This document shows positions 46,701-59,115 of a stretch of 64,000 nt of DNA, piece by piece. Under the pieces are notes generated by a model. That model worked only from the letters and a program-made list of their open reading frames with translations, had not been told where the DNA came from and ran no database searches. Within the stretch, counting starts at the first letter, position 1; the number at the start of each line of letters is the position of its first letter. Made by a program: the position numbers and the translations under genes. The DNA comes from Hofstenia miamia (Eukaryota > Xenacoelomorpha > Acoela). The stretch is taken from contig SCFE01000032.1 in the NCBI GenBank assembly GCA_004352715.1, positions 309,215 to 373,214 of the forward strand, given 5' to 3'.

Positions 46701-48069
46701 AGTTTATGATAAAAGCTAATACTTAGTCTTCCTACAAAATATTAAAATATACTTAGAGAAACGAAATTTAGATAGATCACCAAGCTTAAGCTAAGAAATT
46801 AGAAATCATTAATTGCTTTTTACTTAGAAAATCAATAGATATTGCATAATGTCAACACAAATATTCAACCATTTCCATTTTACAAAATTGATTATAATTG
46901 TGCCAGAACAACAACAATATGTGAATGCGCTTAGACATCAATAAATATATAAACAACTTTTCAAACTTAACAAAATATAATCTTTTGATTTAAAAGTGTT
47001 GTTAAAAGTGTTTAATTACATATTTTAACTAAGGATTATGTTCTTTATGTACTCTTTAGGCAAAAAGGTAACGACGTTTTTTGGAAGAATGCAAAGACCT
47101 ACTTAAATATGACCTCATCTTTTATAGCTTTGATGATAACTAGCAAAGATTTGCAATAATTAAGAAAAATGAAATTTTCATTTCTTTCTAAGTTCATCGT
47201 AGCACTATATAAGGTAAATATTTTAAAAATATGGATTTTCTGGGATTATGTTAAAAAATATAAAACTGAAGTTACTTTTAAAAAAGTGTATTTTTTTACA
47301 AAAAAGACGTTTTTAATTTTTAAAGCAAGGTCTTTTTTGCTGTTGGACAAATCCAGCTCAAAGTACGAAAATGTTGCTAAAAACGCATATAGTGGCAAAC
47401 ATTGAATTATGATAAACTTATCAACATTCCTTTTTAGTTTCATACACATAGACAAAATGGTAGTTTTGCTATTTTTCCGGTAGAAAATCGGTTATAAAAG
47501 TACTAATAGACGAAAAGTAAAAATTATTTTCCAAACTTTCCTATATAAATTTGAAAAAACATTTAAGAACATCGCAAAGAACCGTTGTTTTAAACAGGTC
47601 TTGTTAAAACATGCCAACCCTGGTTACTCCAAATGCTCTTTATAACTTTGACAAGAATTCTTAGCTATTTTTTAATAAAGCAATTTCAAGTTCTAGAAAT
47701 CGAGAAATTTTTCTACTAATACAAAAATTAACCATTTTCTGTAAGTAAAGATGTACATTGGTCCCTTTAAATAAATATTTTCTACGACATAGACATTTTC
47801 TCAATTACCCTTTCTTGGAATTGATGTGTACATTTATATATAATGCTTTGCACTGGCCTCAAAACTATTTAATGAAGTCAAAGCATTTTTATAGTTATCA
47901 TAAAAGCGAATTTGAAAGCATTTTACATGCATTTGCAATATTTAAAATAGTCGGAGAAAAGTAAATGTAATCATAATTACCTAAAATATTGTTTTCAATT
48001 GATTGTCGAAGGGACATTTTATTTTCTTGCGTGACCAGCATTTGGTCTCAAATAATAAAATTTCTTTCA
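43700..48069. other. AT-rich region, no supported gene
   Basis: Apart from one small ORF (45949-46137) I see no coding, RNA or clear transposon structure. 45095-45190 has a moderately GC-richer block (AGGCCCAAGCCTGACCGGTC), possibly repeat debris. Confidence 0.4.
45949..46137 (-). CDS. Unrecognised 62-codon ORF
   Basis: Starts MVYMSNINENISS and ends TINDMQ-stop. Codon use looks less AT-driven than surrounding chance frames, but there is no recognisable domain and no splice evidence. Could be a single exon of an unseen gene. Confidence 0.2.
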   Translation of the reverse strand: MVYMSNINENISSQSKEDIFKVNIARFLVQTKVAMPIFSTQASNGNQKVTVSSCGLTINDMQ

Positions 48070-50165
48070 TATTAATACTTTGTTGTTTAATCTCAGTTCT
48101 ATCAATTATAAGAATTTAAGAAACAAGAAAATATTTTATTTTGCTTTTGTAACACTACATCAATTTAAGGAAACATCAACACATCTAAAAGTTAACAAGT
48201 CTCAGGAACCAAGCAAAGCATCAACAAGAAGATAAAGCAAACTAAATCTGATAAAAAATTACCAAAATGGAAACTATGGATAACAAATGAAACTAAGCTT
48301 TTATTCAAAATGAAACATAAAATACTGTAAGGATAAGAATATAAAAAACTTTATTGAATATAAGAACATAAGAAACCAAGTAGCTAATAAATGTAAGCAA
48401 GATTTAAATATTTTTTTGAAACAGTCTTTTAAAAACAAAAATAATTCACAAAAATGGAAATTCATTTCTAGTTTCTACCACAACAAAACACTTTTGGAAG
48501 TTCCAACTATAAGAAACGAAATTATTTAACGCAGAAAATTAATAGCAACTATATTAAATGAATCCCTTATAAAATTAGGAGAATTTAATGATTGTGAACA
48601 AAGAAAACTCACAATCAAGAACAAATGATAATTCAAAAGAACTTAAGAAACAAGAAAATATTATATTTTGCTTTTATAACACTAACTCAACTCAAGGAAA
48701 CATCAATACATCTAAAAGTTAACAAGTCTCAGGAACCAAGCAAAGTACCAACATGGTTTATAAAAGAAGCAATGAAAATCATAAGTAGACCACTATGCGA
48801 TATATTAAATCAATGCATTAATGAAGGTGTTTTTCTAGAGGAATTGAAAATTGCAGAAATAATACCTATATACAAAAAAGGTGACATTGATGAAGCTACT
48901 AATTACAGATCAATCTCAGTTCTATCAATTATAAGTAAAATTCGAAAGAATTTTATATCACCAAATTAATAAATATTTCGAAAAATATCAAATAAAAACG
49001 ATCTTTACAATTTGGATTTAGAAAAAATACGTCTACGAATAATGCATTAATTTTTGTTTTAGACGATTGGAGAAATCACATAGATAAAGGAGATAGTATT
49101 TACGTCTTATCATTAGATCTATCTAAAGCATTTAATTCAATTGATCATGAAATACTATTTAAAAAATTAAAACATATGTACAACTTTAATGAATATGCAA
49201 CTAAGCTATTAACCTCATATTTAACTAATAGACAACAAAACGTAAATGTAAATAATGAAATCTCTAATAAACTAATAATTAATAAAGGGATACCTCAAGG
49301 CTCAGTTCTGGGAACATTAATATTCAATCTTTATGTTAATGACATCAATTTTAATGAAAACATAAAATGTGTCCAATATGCTGATGACACCCTGCTGTAT
49401 TCAACTAAACATTGTGCTTTATTAAGCGCACTACAAACTGCAATACTATACTTTGAAAAAATAAAATGAAGTTAAATGTTGACAAGACTAGATTTATGGT
49501 GTTAAATAATTATAACAAGACTGAAAAGTTCATGTTAGAAATAAACAATAAAATTATACAAGAAGATATAAAAATTAAATACTTAGGAATAATCTTTGAC
49601 AATAAGTTAACATTTGAAATCGAAGTCAATAAAATAATGCAGAAAATGATACAAGGAATCAAGACACTATCTAAAATTCAAAGATTCATACCTATTAATT
49701 CGAAAGTTACTCTAATAAAATCATATATATTGCCTCATTATTTATATTCAGCCTGTTTATTAACAACTCTTAATAAAAGAATGAAGATCAATCTAGAAAG
49801 AATTGTTAATTGGACCATCAATATCATCTGTGAAAGATAAAAGCAAACTACAATTAAAGAAAATAAATATTTATTTTCATTAGAATATTTACAAAACTAA
49901 GATCTCTAGAACTATTTTTCAAATTGAAGGCAAGAAACATAATACCAACTGAAATACATTTAAGAGCAAATTCTTATAGAAAACTTTAATTTAAGAAAAA
50001 TGTGATGAAGAACTCATTTACTAATTCAATCAATTCCAACAACCAAGCTTAATCATTGAAACAAAAAATCTATTTTTAAAATCTTAATAAGTGATAAGCA
50101 CTTTATTTGTATAGTGATTTTATATACAGAGGATTTTAAAAATAAAATATTATTATTAATATTAT
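48070..50165 (+). mobile_element. LINE retrotransposon (+), CR1/jockey-like, degenerate, with (ATT)n tail
   Basis: RT motifs run in order on the plus strand: IAEIIPIYKKGDIDEATNYR (fingers), FVLDDWRNHIDKGDSI then LDLSKAFNSIDHEIL, GIPQGSVLGTLIFNLYVND, VQYADDTLLY (YADD), then a thumb with IKYLGIIFDNKLTF. One stop at 49469 and a frameshift near 48970 break it. The 3' end has an ATT/TTA repeat tail near 50140-50165. The 5' part is scrambled: text near 48075-48200 repeats text from 48640-48760 and 48915-48940. Confidence 0.85.
48625..49840 (+). pseudogene. LINE reverse transcriptase with frameshift and internal stop
   Basis: Three frame pieces (48625-48969, about 49000-49469, 49466-49840) form an otherwise continuous RT of the non-LTR type. 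The last two overlap at ATGA (49466), a one-base-offset stop. The catalytic -YADD- is intact. Confidence 0.85.
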
Positions 50166-50716
50166 TATTATTAATCGTTAACATATTTAAAAGTAATGGT
50201 GTAAAAGTCTATTATTTTTATATTTGATTTTAAAATATTGTCTTTATTGTCGTAAAAGTATTAAATAAACAAAATTTTTATTGGGCATCACCATTTATAA
50301 AACAAAAAACAAATCATATTATTTACTTAAATATTAAAATAAATTGCATGAATATATTTATAATTGAAATTTACATTTGAAGATTAATTCGAGAAGTTTC
50401 TGCATGGTTTCTTTGAACCAAGTCATTTTGATTAATTCCACAATTATATTTACTTGATTATATTCTTACAAAGTCGTTGATTAGAGTGTTAGTGCTTTAA
50501 AATAATTCAATATTTTAAAAATACAATAATTTTTCTGCAATGAAAAATACATTTCTTTTAGCAAGAAACATTTTTATAACCTTATTTCATTGAGAATATC
50601 TATATTTTTTAAAATAATATATTTCTACTGGCTAAACGATTACATCATACAGTAGGCTTAATATTTGAGGTGCTTGAATTTTTGGAATAGCATGCTAATT
50701 TTGTATGTTAAATGAA

Positions 50717-52869
50717 TTATTTCGGTTTGCTTCTGCAGCAGAAAACTGCTGCATATTCAGTGCGAAGCTTTGACCACGACATGAGAAATAAGTATGAATT
50801 GAATGTATGTGACACTGTTGTGCTAGTGGCTACAACTGTAATGTAGAGAATTGGCGATATCGAGACAACCTTGTACTGGAGGAGGAAGTACAAAATGGCC
50901 CGTGGTGTTGGACAAATCACTTGAATGCAGCACGTGATCACTAAGGCTTTCAAAACTCCACTAAAATATTTTTATAAATATTTTATATTAACAACTAATA
51001 AAATTTGCGTAAATATTATTTAGTGTTTTCAATATTATTATGTTCAATCTATATTATTTTAAAATTCTTGAGTTTATATATGAATTTAAAAAAGAAACGC
51101 ATCATTTATTTTAACATGTTTCGGCATGCCGCTGCCATTTTCAAAAAGTTTCCCACTATAAAATTTACAAAATATTCATCAAATTACATATTTTTATATA
51201 TTTTTTGTATAATATTTTCGGTAAATTTAGTTTGTATTTATATTCATCTTTTTTGTTTAAGCTTGGTTCTTTTAATTCTATATAAATTGATTCAATGATG
51301 CTTAGTTGAAAATTATCAATTGCCTTGGATAAAAGTTTATATGTAAATTTCATATTACAGTTCTTTAAATGATCAGAGATTTTATTTTATGTTCGAAAAT
51401 TCAATTTTGTGCAGCATTTTCAAATGTAAACGTAGTTTTATTACTGAAATGTGAAACTTTTTTGAGGTAAATTTAAATATTATCTGTTAAGAAATAGCTC
51501 CATTTCGTCTTAGGATCCTTTTCAGGATTGTATAAAAGAAGTTTTAAACGTTCATAGCTCAAAAACTATTAAAGCTATACTCAACCTGAAAGCAACACGT
51601 GATAGAAGAGAGTCACTTGTTTCTTTTTAGTTCTAAGTCCGCGACCTGGCTCTGTCCCATGGGTCACGAGAGTTCTGAATCGGCGCATGGCATGAATCAA
51701 TGGGTTTGGGATGTCTTTGTCCATAACAACAAACACTCAAAGTTATCGATTGAGCACCAATCTTTTGAGAAGATGAGGCTTTTTTTATAAAAAATTTTTA
51801 GGCGCTTATGCTCAAAAACTATTAAAGCCATGCTTTCTTTTTCCCTCTAAATACTCGACCCAGCTTTGACCCATCGGAGCGGCCTCAATTGGGTTGCACA
51901 TCTCAAGAAACATGTTCTCAAACTCTTATAAATACATGAACATTAAGTATGGATAGAATTTAAATCTCTTTGGAAAATTCGAACTTTTCAAAGAAATATT
52001 ATTAATCTTTCAACAACTTCACTAACAGCAAGCAATACACTTTTAACTGACGTTTCGAACATTGCATTAAAACATGTTGCCCAATATATTTGCCCATGCC
52101 TCACGATTTTCAAATTTGCTAATAGACTTGAACAACATTCTTTGTGAATATGGAAAATTGTTTGTACTTTAAATAGAAGATAAAAAGTTTAAGGTTTAGA
52201 ATTATATTTCTGATGTGTGTTAGTTAATCTAGGCTTTTTGACTAACAATGTTTGTTTTAAACGTTTGTCATTTTGACGAAAGAATAACATTTGTGAAAAT
52301 GTCTGGAACATTGTCTATATTTATGTTGTATTTTGAATAGGTAGTAAACCATTGCAAAGTTTAATTTATGAAGTATGAATTTAAAATTGTATGCTATACC
52401 CATCCATTGTTTTTTTCTTCATTTTATTTTGTCGTTGTATTGCGAATATGATTCCGAAGTTTAAAATTACTAAAACAACGGCAGGGATCGCCCATTCCCA
52501 TACGATTTCTACAATTGGCACCAAAGGATTCGTTAATTTTGGGCGACATTGCGGACTTCCATCCTCCAGCTCGATCTGCTCATACTTCTAAATATACATA
52601 ATCACAGTTAAAGAAGATATAGTAAACACTGAATTACTAATATAGTAGATTGCTAATTTAAGTATATATATATACATTCAAAAGTTAATTTACTGAGATT
52701 CATATAATTAATTGACATTAATTTAGGCAAGAATGAGATTAAATTATTTTAGTGTATGCAATATCATTAAATTATAAAGTGTAGTATATTGTAAACTTTT
52801 TTACCGCAAAAATATTGTTAACTGACGATGACTATAATATAGTCAAAACGTTTTTGTATTAATGTCAAT

Positions 52870-52904
<35 letters not shown>

Positions 52905-54161
52905 CAATATATACATATATTGCTAAATATATGTCAAAATACTTAGTAAGTATTGAAAATGTCCTTTGTATATGATAAAACAAGGAGTAAGCATTACAAT
53001 AATTTGATTTATAGGTTTTGAATTAATCATTTCGAAAATTAATGTCATTTGCATATATGTGGCTTACATCTAACTCCGGAATTTCGACAACTGCGCTGAC
53101 GAGCCAGCATCCAATCAGTATTAAAACGACAGTTCTTCTTTTGAAAGAGGAAAATGTAAATGGAAAAAGTAATATTAGGAATCTTTCAAATGCAAAGGCC
53201 ATCAGCGATAAATTACTAACGCTAAACATAAAAATTATAAAGCAGCACAGCATTTAATGAAGAAAAAAATTTTATTATTGTGAAGAATGACTTAATTTAT
53301 CCAAAATTTTAATTTCTTCGGCATTCTCCAAAAAGTAAATGTATAAAGTGTAATACTAATACAATACTTATAACCTGATAATAACTAATGTTTCAATCGA
53401 AAGGATGTGTTTTTTGAAGTGAAAAAACCTTTCAATACTCTAAATTAAGTCTGGTTTTCTATTTTTAACAAAGGCTGATAGAAATGAAATAAACATATCA
53501 GTTTTTCCAAATGCCTCTAAAATCAAATTTTTTTATTATCCAGATTTGCTATAGAATATCACAGAAAGAAAATGGAAAAGTGACTGCACATTTTTATCCA
53601 TGAGATTAACAGTAAGACACCAGAATTGATAATTGCTCTTTGTAAAAACTATTTTTATCATATTTTGAAAAGCCTATGGAAATGATTATAAATTAAGCAA
53701 GAAAGTTCATTTTATGAATGATAAATTATATATACTTTTGAATTTAAAATAAATGTTGCAATAATGGAAAATGTTATTGGGATATTATCTTAAAATGAGT
53801 TCTGCGCACAAATTGACTATAAATTTCAAATGAATTTTAGCAAACTTTAAAGATTCTACCTGAAGACATAGTGATGAAAGTATGCAAGTGGAACACAGAA
53901 ATATATTTTTCCTTTAAGTAAAATATAAATTGAACCCCAATAGAAACCGAGGCATGATACACTAAGGGTATCAGTGATTAAGATGTTGATAATGTAACTA
54001 ACAAAAGGGATCGAAATAAGCCTCGTGATCAGAACGTATAAGCAGATTATGTTACTAAAGCAAGCGAAGATGGCAATAACAATGTCGACAATTGAAACAG
54101 TCCATAGCAGATAAGCTGGCGATTCAGCGGCATCAGAATCTACAGCTGGAGTAAAATTCAT
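50717..54161 (-). CDS. Class A (rhodopsin-like) G-protein-coupled receptor, 4 exons, 295 aa
   Basis: Exons on the minus strand: 54161-53860, 53221-53068, 52587-52400, 50960-50717. Phases (2, 0, 2) fit exactly and give 888 nt with stop. Visible parts: short N-terminus with an N-glycosylation site (NFT); TM1 with FSNIICLYVL; TM2 with LITD (usual LAxxD); Cys at the TM3 start (IYFC) and in loop 2 (PQCRP) for the usual disulfide; TM3 ends ERF (DRY variant); TM4 Trp (GCWLV); TM5 Pro (AIPAVV); TM6 with CPTP; TM7 FNSYLF in place of NPxxY; helix 8 with Cys pair (FCC). The donor GTAAGC after exon 2 and the acceptor TATATTTAG before exon 3 are clear. Ligand is unknown; a peptide receptor is possible. 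The short third loop and tail are unusual. An AG directly before the ATG leaves room for an upstream 5'UTR exon. Confidence 0.88.
51540..51900. repeat. Two diverged copies of a repeat in GPCR intron 3
   Basis: GCTCAAAAACTATTAAAGC occurs exactly at 51557-51575 and 51810-51828; CGACCTGGCTCTGTCCCAT (about 51641) parallels CGACCCAGCTTTGACCCAT (about 51858). The second copy is shorter. Origin unknown. Confidence 0.6.
52870..52903. repeat. (AT)n microsatellite
   Basis: AT dinucleotide run in GPCR intron 2/3 area, followed by GCAATATATACATATATTGC, itself palindromic. Confidence 0.85.
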
Positions 54162-54892
54162 CTGAAATGATTTGTTGCTTTAAAGAGATCCTTTATATTT
54201 TCTGAAATAAGAAATTTTATTGGTTTGCTTGTTTTTGACGTTAGCCAATCATAGGTGCATTATTCTAAATGCAAAGATGTTGCTACATCTGTGAGTAGTA
54301 AATCTGCTAAAAACCACTGTGCTATATAAAAACTCTACTAAGGAATTTAATAACTTTAATTATCATTAAATAAGAGTTAGAAATTAAGACAGGAACGTTT
54401 AGAAACCTATCTTTTATCTATACTGTGATACTGAAATCAAAGTAATTGCTCAATAATTTTTGAAAAGTGGGAAATACGTACTTAAAAATAGAGTATTAAA
54501 GAATACTACAGTATTTCAGTTTGAATATGGTACCCGTACCGACATTTTTTAACTACAGCCTGCCTATAGCTATCACCGCAAACAGTACTAATAATTTTTT
54601 ATTTGAGCCAATATTTGAATGTAAATTATATTTGCAGTTGAACAGAATCACAAAGTCAATTTTAGGAATTTACTGTAAATTTCAAAAAGGTCAAGCGAAA
54701 AATACAATCAATGACTCAATAAATCTGCTAACTAACATCTTCGAAATTCAATGCCCAATCCAAACAAACGTTCAAAAATTGGCGAATATTCAAAAATTTC
54801 TAACATAGTTCATCATATTGAGAAAGATAATTATGATTATTATAGAATAATGTTTAAATTTGGACAATATTTGCCTCTAAAACACAGTGATG

Positions 54893-55401
54893 TAGCCCTA
54901 GCATAGTATATGGTTGCTTAAGTTTTGAATAGCTGTCACTAAGTAAAGTAGGATTAGCAGTTCTAGAAAATTGTAAACTTATGTCAAATGTACTCTGCAG
55001 TAAGATTCTAAGTTACCACTTTAATAAAATAGATGATATTTTAAGATAAAATTAGTTAGATCTTAATAAATCAAAGTAGTGCAACATATTGCCTTATTAT
55101 AAGGCTAGCGAGTTTCTATTGCAATATATTTTTTCTGCCTTTATGGCATCTTATTATTCCCATACATTATTACAAGTTCTTGGTAATGAGTATCAAATGC
55201 CTTCTACGCTACATTTGACAACTGATCTAAAAATCGAACAATCTTTTGTAATGTTTTATACCTATTTTAGAGATGAATACTCACATACAATAAAAATACC
55301 AATTAAGTTATACATAGTTTAAAATTTTCTAGACCTGCTAAACCTGCTTTACTTGGTGGTAGCTATTCAAGACTTGAGCAACCATATACTACGCTTGGCT
55401 T
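54893..55401. mobile_element. ~510-bp element with ~75-80-bp terminal inverted repeats
   Basis: 54893-54972 (GTAGTATATGGTTGCT-like, AGCTGTCACTAAGTAAAGTA, TTCTAGAAAATT) is the reverse complement of 55323-55401 at roughly 85% identity. The interior has a 77-codon open stretch (55089-55322) without recognisable motifs. Probably a non-autonomous DNA element; no clear target duplication. Confidence 0.65.
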
Positions 55402-56949
55402 AACTTGCGCATATCGAACACATTTTCATTGGAAAAATATTATTTCAATAATTGCACTCGTCCTAAAGTCCTAATGAATTTTTTTACTCTTAGAGGGTTT
55501 TCTGGAATACATTATGCAGTTAATGTTAGACTTTTCTTTGGTTATTGGAAAATTATATTACATCTTCATTCGTACATTATTAAATATATATTAACGACTA
55601 ATGGTGAAGTTGTTTCAAACAAACGAGATCTCTACTACTTAGGAACTCTTCTGCAAAGAAAATCGATGTTGGAAATTGCATGTTAAAAGATTGTAAAAAG
55701 TGTTAATTGCATTATTCCATCTTTAGAAAGAATGCTACAATTCCTCATTGAAATTGGTAAGTGGAGGATGTTTAACTACTATATTGTTCCACCCTATCCA
55801 TTTACGACAAATAGAAAACAAATTTTTGGCAAAGCAATTACCTTTCTGTCAACATTACACATGTTAGAAAACAAGAAATATAACATAATTGTATGATAAC
55901 TGACATCTACAGTAATCAATTTAAGAAAGTTTCATTAAATAGAATTACACATCCACTACAACCACATCTTAAAGTGTTACTATTTACAAAGATTTTCCTC
56001 CAACGTCCTCTCGTATCCTTTCTGTTGGCAATGATACAAAGTGTCTATAATACTTTATTTTTATAATTATTTTATATTATTTTTTCATTTTTTATTAATT
56101 GTAACAAATACCTACAAGAAATATAACTTACTTTACCTTTATCTTTGAATTTTGCTTGGCTAATTTGATAAGTTCTTTGTAAGCAAGATAGATACAATGG
56201 GTTTTCAGTCTTTAATTTACAACCAGGATTCATAATATGTAGAGCATAACGACATGCCCCTTAAATATTGCGGTCAGATTTTCTTTAGACCCTATGATAA
56301 AAACCGTTATTAATGTCATTACGGTATTTATTTATTTGAAGCTAAGCAAAGAAATATAAGCAAAATAACAAACTCAACAGTTTTTTTATAAAAAAACACC
56401 TTGCAATAATATTGTTATATGTTGCAATAAAATTGTGATGAAATTCTGTCCAAATAAATCCATTGCAATATATTGCACTGGCAAATGTTGGCCAAAGTAA
56501 AATAGTGTTGAAGGATCAAATGGCAACATGGGACCAAAAAATTTCATGAGATGCGAACTAAATTCAATAGGACCAATAACATTCTAGTTACGAGATCTGC
56601 CAATCTTTGGTACAATTTAGCAGTTTTTTTCATATTCACTATAGTAGCCAAACATGAAAAATTATGATGCATTTTTAAAACAATTTAATTATAACGACCC
56701 AAAACAACCTCTAGCTAGTATTTCTTCTGTCATCGATAAACCGTTGAAGATATTCCTAATAGTCCTACTAACAAGATTAGACTGGAATTTCCAGATCATG
56801 CAGATTACTAACATGTATAAGTTCTCACTACGATTTTAGATATTTAGTTACGTGGTAATTTGGTAGCATTTAAGTAATTTCGCTAAGTTGCGAAAAGGGA
56901 ACCATATTCAGCAACGAATTGCCATGAAAATACCACGTGGCTTTGCTAT

Positions 56950-58330
56950 TGGGGTTGTCTTTTCACAATTCATTTGCTCCAACTTATCAACGAATAAATA
57001 TTGAACAGGCTCAAATCCTAAATAATGTCTTCTGATATGACAGCCTAGGAATTCCTCGCAATTTTTTCTACACAAGTAATTTTACCAACAGTAAAAATGC
57101 TTGATACACACCAATAAATTAATTTAATCCAATCGGGCTTACCCAATACAAGATATCATCACCATAACCTATTATTACTATTTCTGCTTGTTTTGACCCA
57201 ATAAGATAAATATGAGCAATCCTTAATCGATTATCATGAATTTCCTACAATTTTTCTCATGTCTATTAGTGTATGATGCCATAATCTACACCTATATTTA
57301 ACTTTAACAATAGTTCTGTTTTAAAATTTCTCTTCTGGAGGTGAAATGACAGACTGAGAAACGTTGCTCTTACATCAATAGTTCTTGCTTCTTAACCATA
57401 ATTACTAGCAATTGACAACATAATGCGACAAGACATCCTTGTACTTGTTGGAGCATATACCACTGAATAACTTCTTTATCCTCATACCCTCTGACAACAA
57501 ACCCTGCATTTTTATATTATGTATGATGAACCATTTTTTCTGTGGTCCACCGTAAGGACATGACATTAATAGAGGACTCTTATCAGACTTATTTGAAATT
57601 TAATCATATGCATCATTAAGAATCCAGTTCTTGATTTCAGTTTGTTTTGTCTTTTCGTAAATCTTATGATGCTGTAAAAAATAAACAATATAATCACCAA
57701 ACCTTGAAGTAAGCTGTATTTGACTTGATTTCAATGTATTCTGATATATTTCGAGATGTGTTGAATTGATATTTTTAGACATTCTTGAGCAGACTCGCTC
57801 CAGATCAAGCGAACGCAATATTACTTTCGATCTCAATGGAAATACTTCTCCACATGATGGCGTTTTCTTACTAATTGCTTTGCATAAACGCTCAGAGATG
57901 TCTAATTGCTTTGCATAAACGCTCAGAGATGTCTGCCACGTAAGTTCAAACAATTAGTCACAATACTGCTGTAGGAAAATTACTATAAAACGAATGTCAT
58001 CCGTAGCTATCTCATTGATTTTCGGATTTTTTCCATAGATTAATTGAAATGAAGGAAATTCACTTCTGCCATGCATGCTATTCTTTGCAAAATTGCTTAG
58101 TCAAAGAGGTGTGACAAAACACAAAGGCAAGTACCTTTAACAACTGGATTGTGTCGCTCAACAAAAACATTACTGAGAGTGCAGTAAAGATGTTTAACTT
58201 TTTTTTAATATTGAGTTTTTCAACAAATTTGTTGCTCGTAATTTCTCGACCATTATCTACAAAAGTATTTCTTATACTTATCCAATATGAGACGAAGCAA
58301 TTCTGTGCTGATCGGCTGGACATATCAGTA
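56950..58330 (-). mobile_element. Copia-type retrotransposon pol remnant (integrase then RT)
   Basis: On the minus strand an integrase comes first: FVDNGREITSNKFVEKLNI (D-N-G motif), VERHNPVVK (catalytic Glu) and FQLIYGKNPKINE, then a C-terminal region with SERLCKAI and GEVFPLRSKVILRSL (57600-57960). RT follows: NAGFVVRGYEDKEV (57470-57516), a YAPTSTRMS-like segment with DVRATFL, and GYGDDILYW (57139-57168, the Y-x-D-D box). INT before RT is the copia gene order; the integrase style resembles the GalEa-type animal copia elements. Multiple frameshifts, including a 31-bp tandem duplication (about 57867-57930), make it inactive. No LTRs found. Confidence 0.72.
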
Positions 58331-58454
58331 ACTGGAATTCACTTGCTATGACACAATTGTAAATGTGTGACATTTTATGAAAACATATGTAAATAGCTTT
58401 TTGTTAATTTATTTATGACAATATTTTGAGTACCAATCAGAATTTATCATTGTT

Positions 58455-59115
58455 ATTAAAGATGAACGCAGATCTTAGCCGCCCCATTATAAAAGCATGG
58501 CCTCGGCCAGCAAACAATTTTTTCGAGCACAAATATGTCATCTAGAATTCAGCTCACAAAAGTAATTTCTTGATCTGATTGTTCCGAAGCTATTTCAGAC
58601 ACGTTTGCTACAAAAACGGGTGCGATTAGGCTAAACGCGAATCAAATTGCTTAATATGGTCAGTTTATAATGAAAGATGTTTGCTTTGTGGGTTAGTACG
58701 GTCCTCTTGTACTGAGATGGACATGGCCCGCATTTGGGCCGAAGAATTGGAAAAGATGGGCTCAAATTCTTAAAAACTGACTATTCAGTAACAGTGCACA
58801 CAAATACATTGAATTTTGTCTAAGTTATAATTATAAAATTGAAAAATAAAATTTACATTTTGGAGATTTTACATTATCGTATACTTTTCTAAATTTCAAT
58901 TTGGAATATTCATTTTTAGATTTTATTAGAAGTATCTCTATCATACCACATTTTGAGGAGGAAACCAACAAATTAAAGAAATTTTTTGACAAGTATTATG
59001 AAAATGGGCCGTGTTTACATTAACTTAAATGGGCCACGCCGGATTCGGGCAGGGCTTAAAGTTTCTTGGCCCGGGCGGGTTTGAACCTAAATTTTTGGCG
59101 CATGTTCATCTCTGG
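58455..59115. mobile_element. Putative non-autonomous DNA element with GATGAAC ends
   Basis: The left end AGATGAACGCAGATC and the reverse of the right end (AGATGAACATGCGCC) resemble each other. The sub-terminal regions are GC-richer (CCTCGGCCAGC; TTGGCCCGGGCGGG), as in some hAT-derived elements. No target duplication could be recognised. Confidence 0.4.

Noticed and set aside
53222-53253. Upstream start (MLCCFIIFMF) for GPCR exon 2
   Set aside because: An in-frame TAA precedes it; the acceptor TATGTTTAG at 53222 gives phase 1 and joins exon 1 exactly to restore TM3.
53042-53257. Plus-strand 71-codon ORF
   Set aside because: Antisense of GPCR exon 2, which carries TM3-TM4 motifs on the minus strand.
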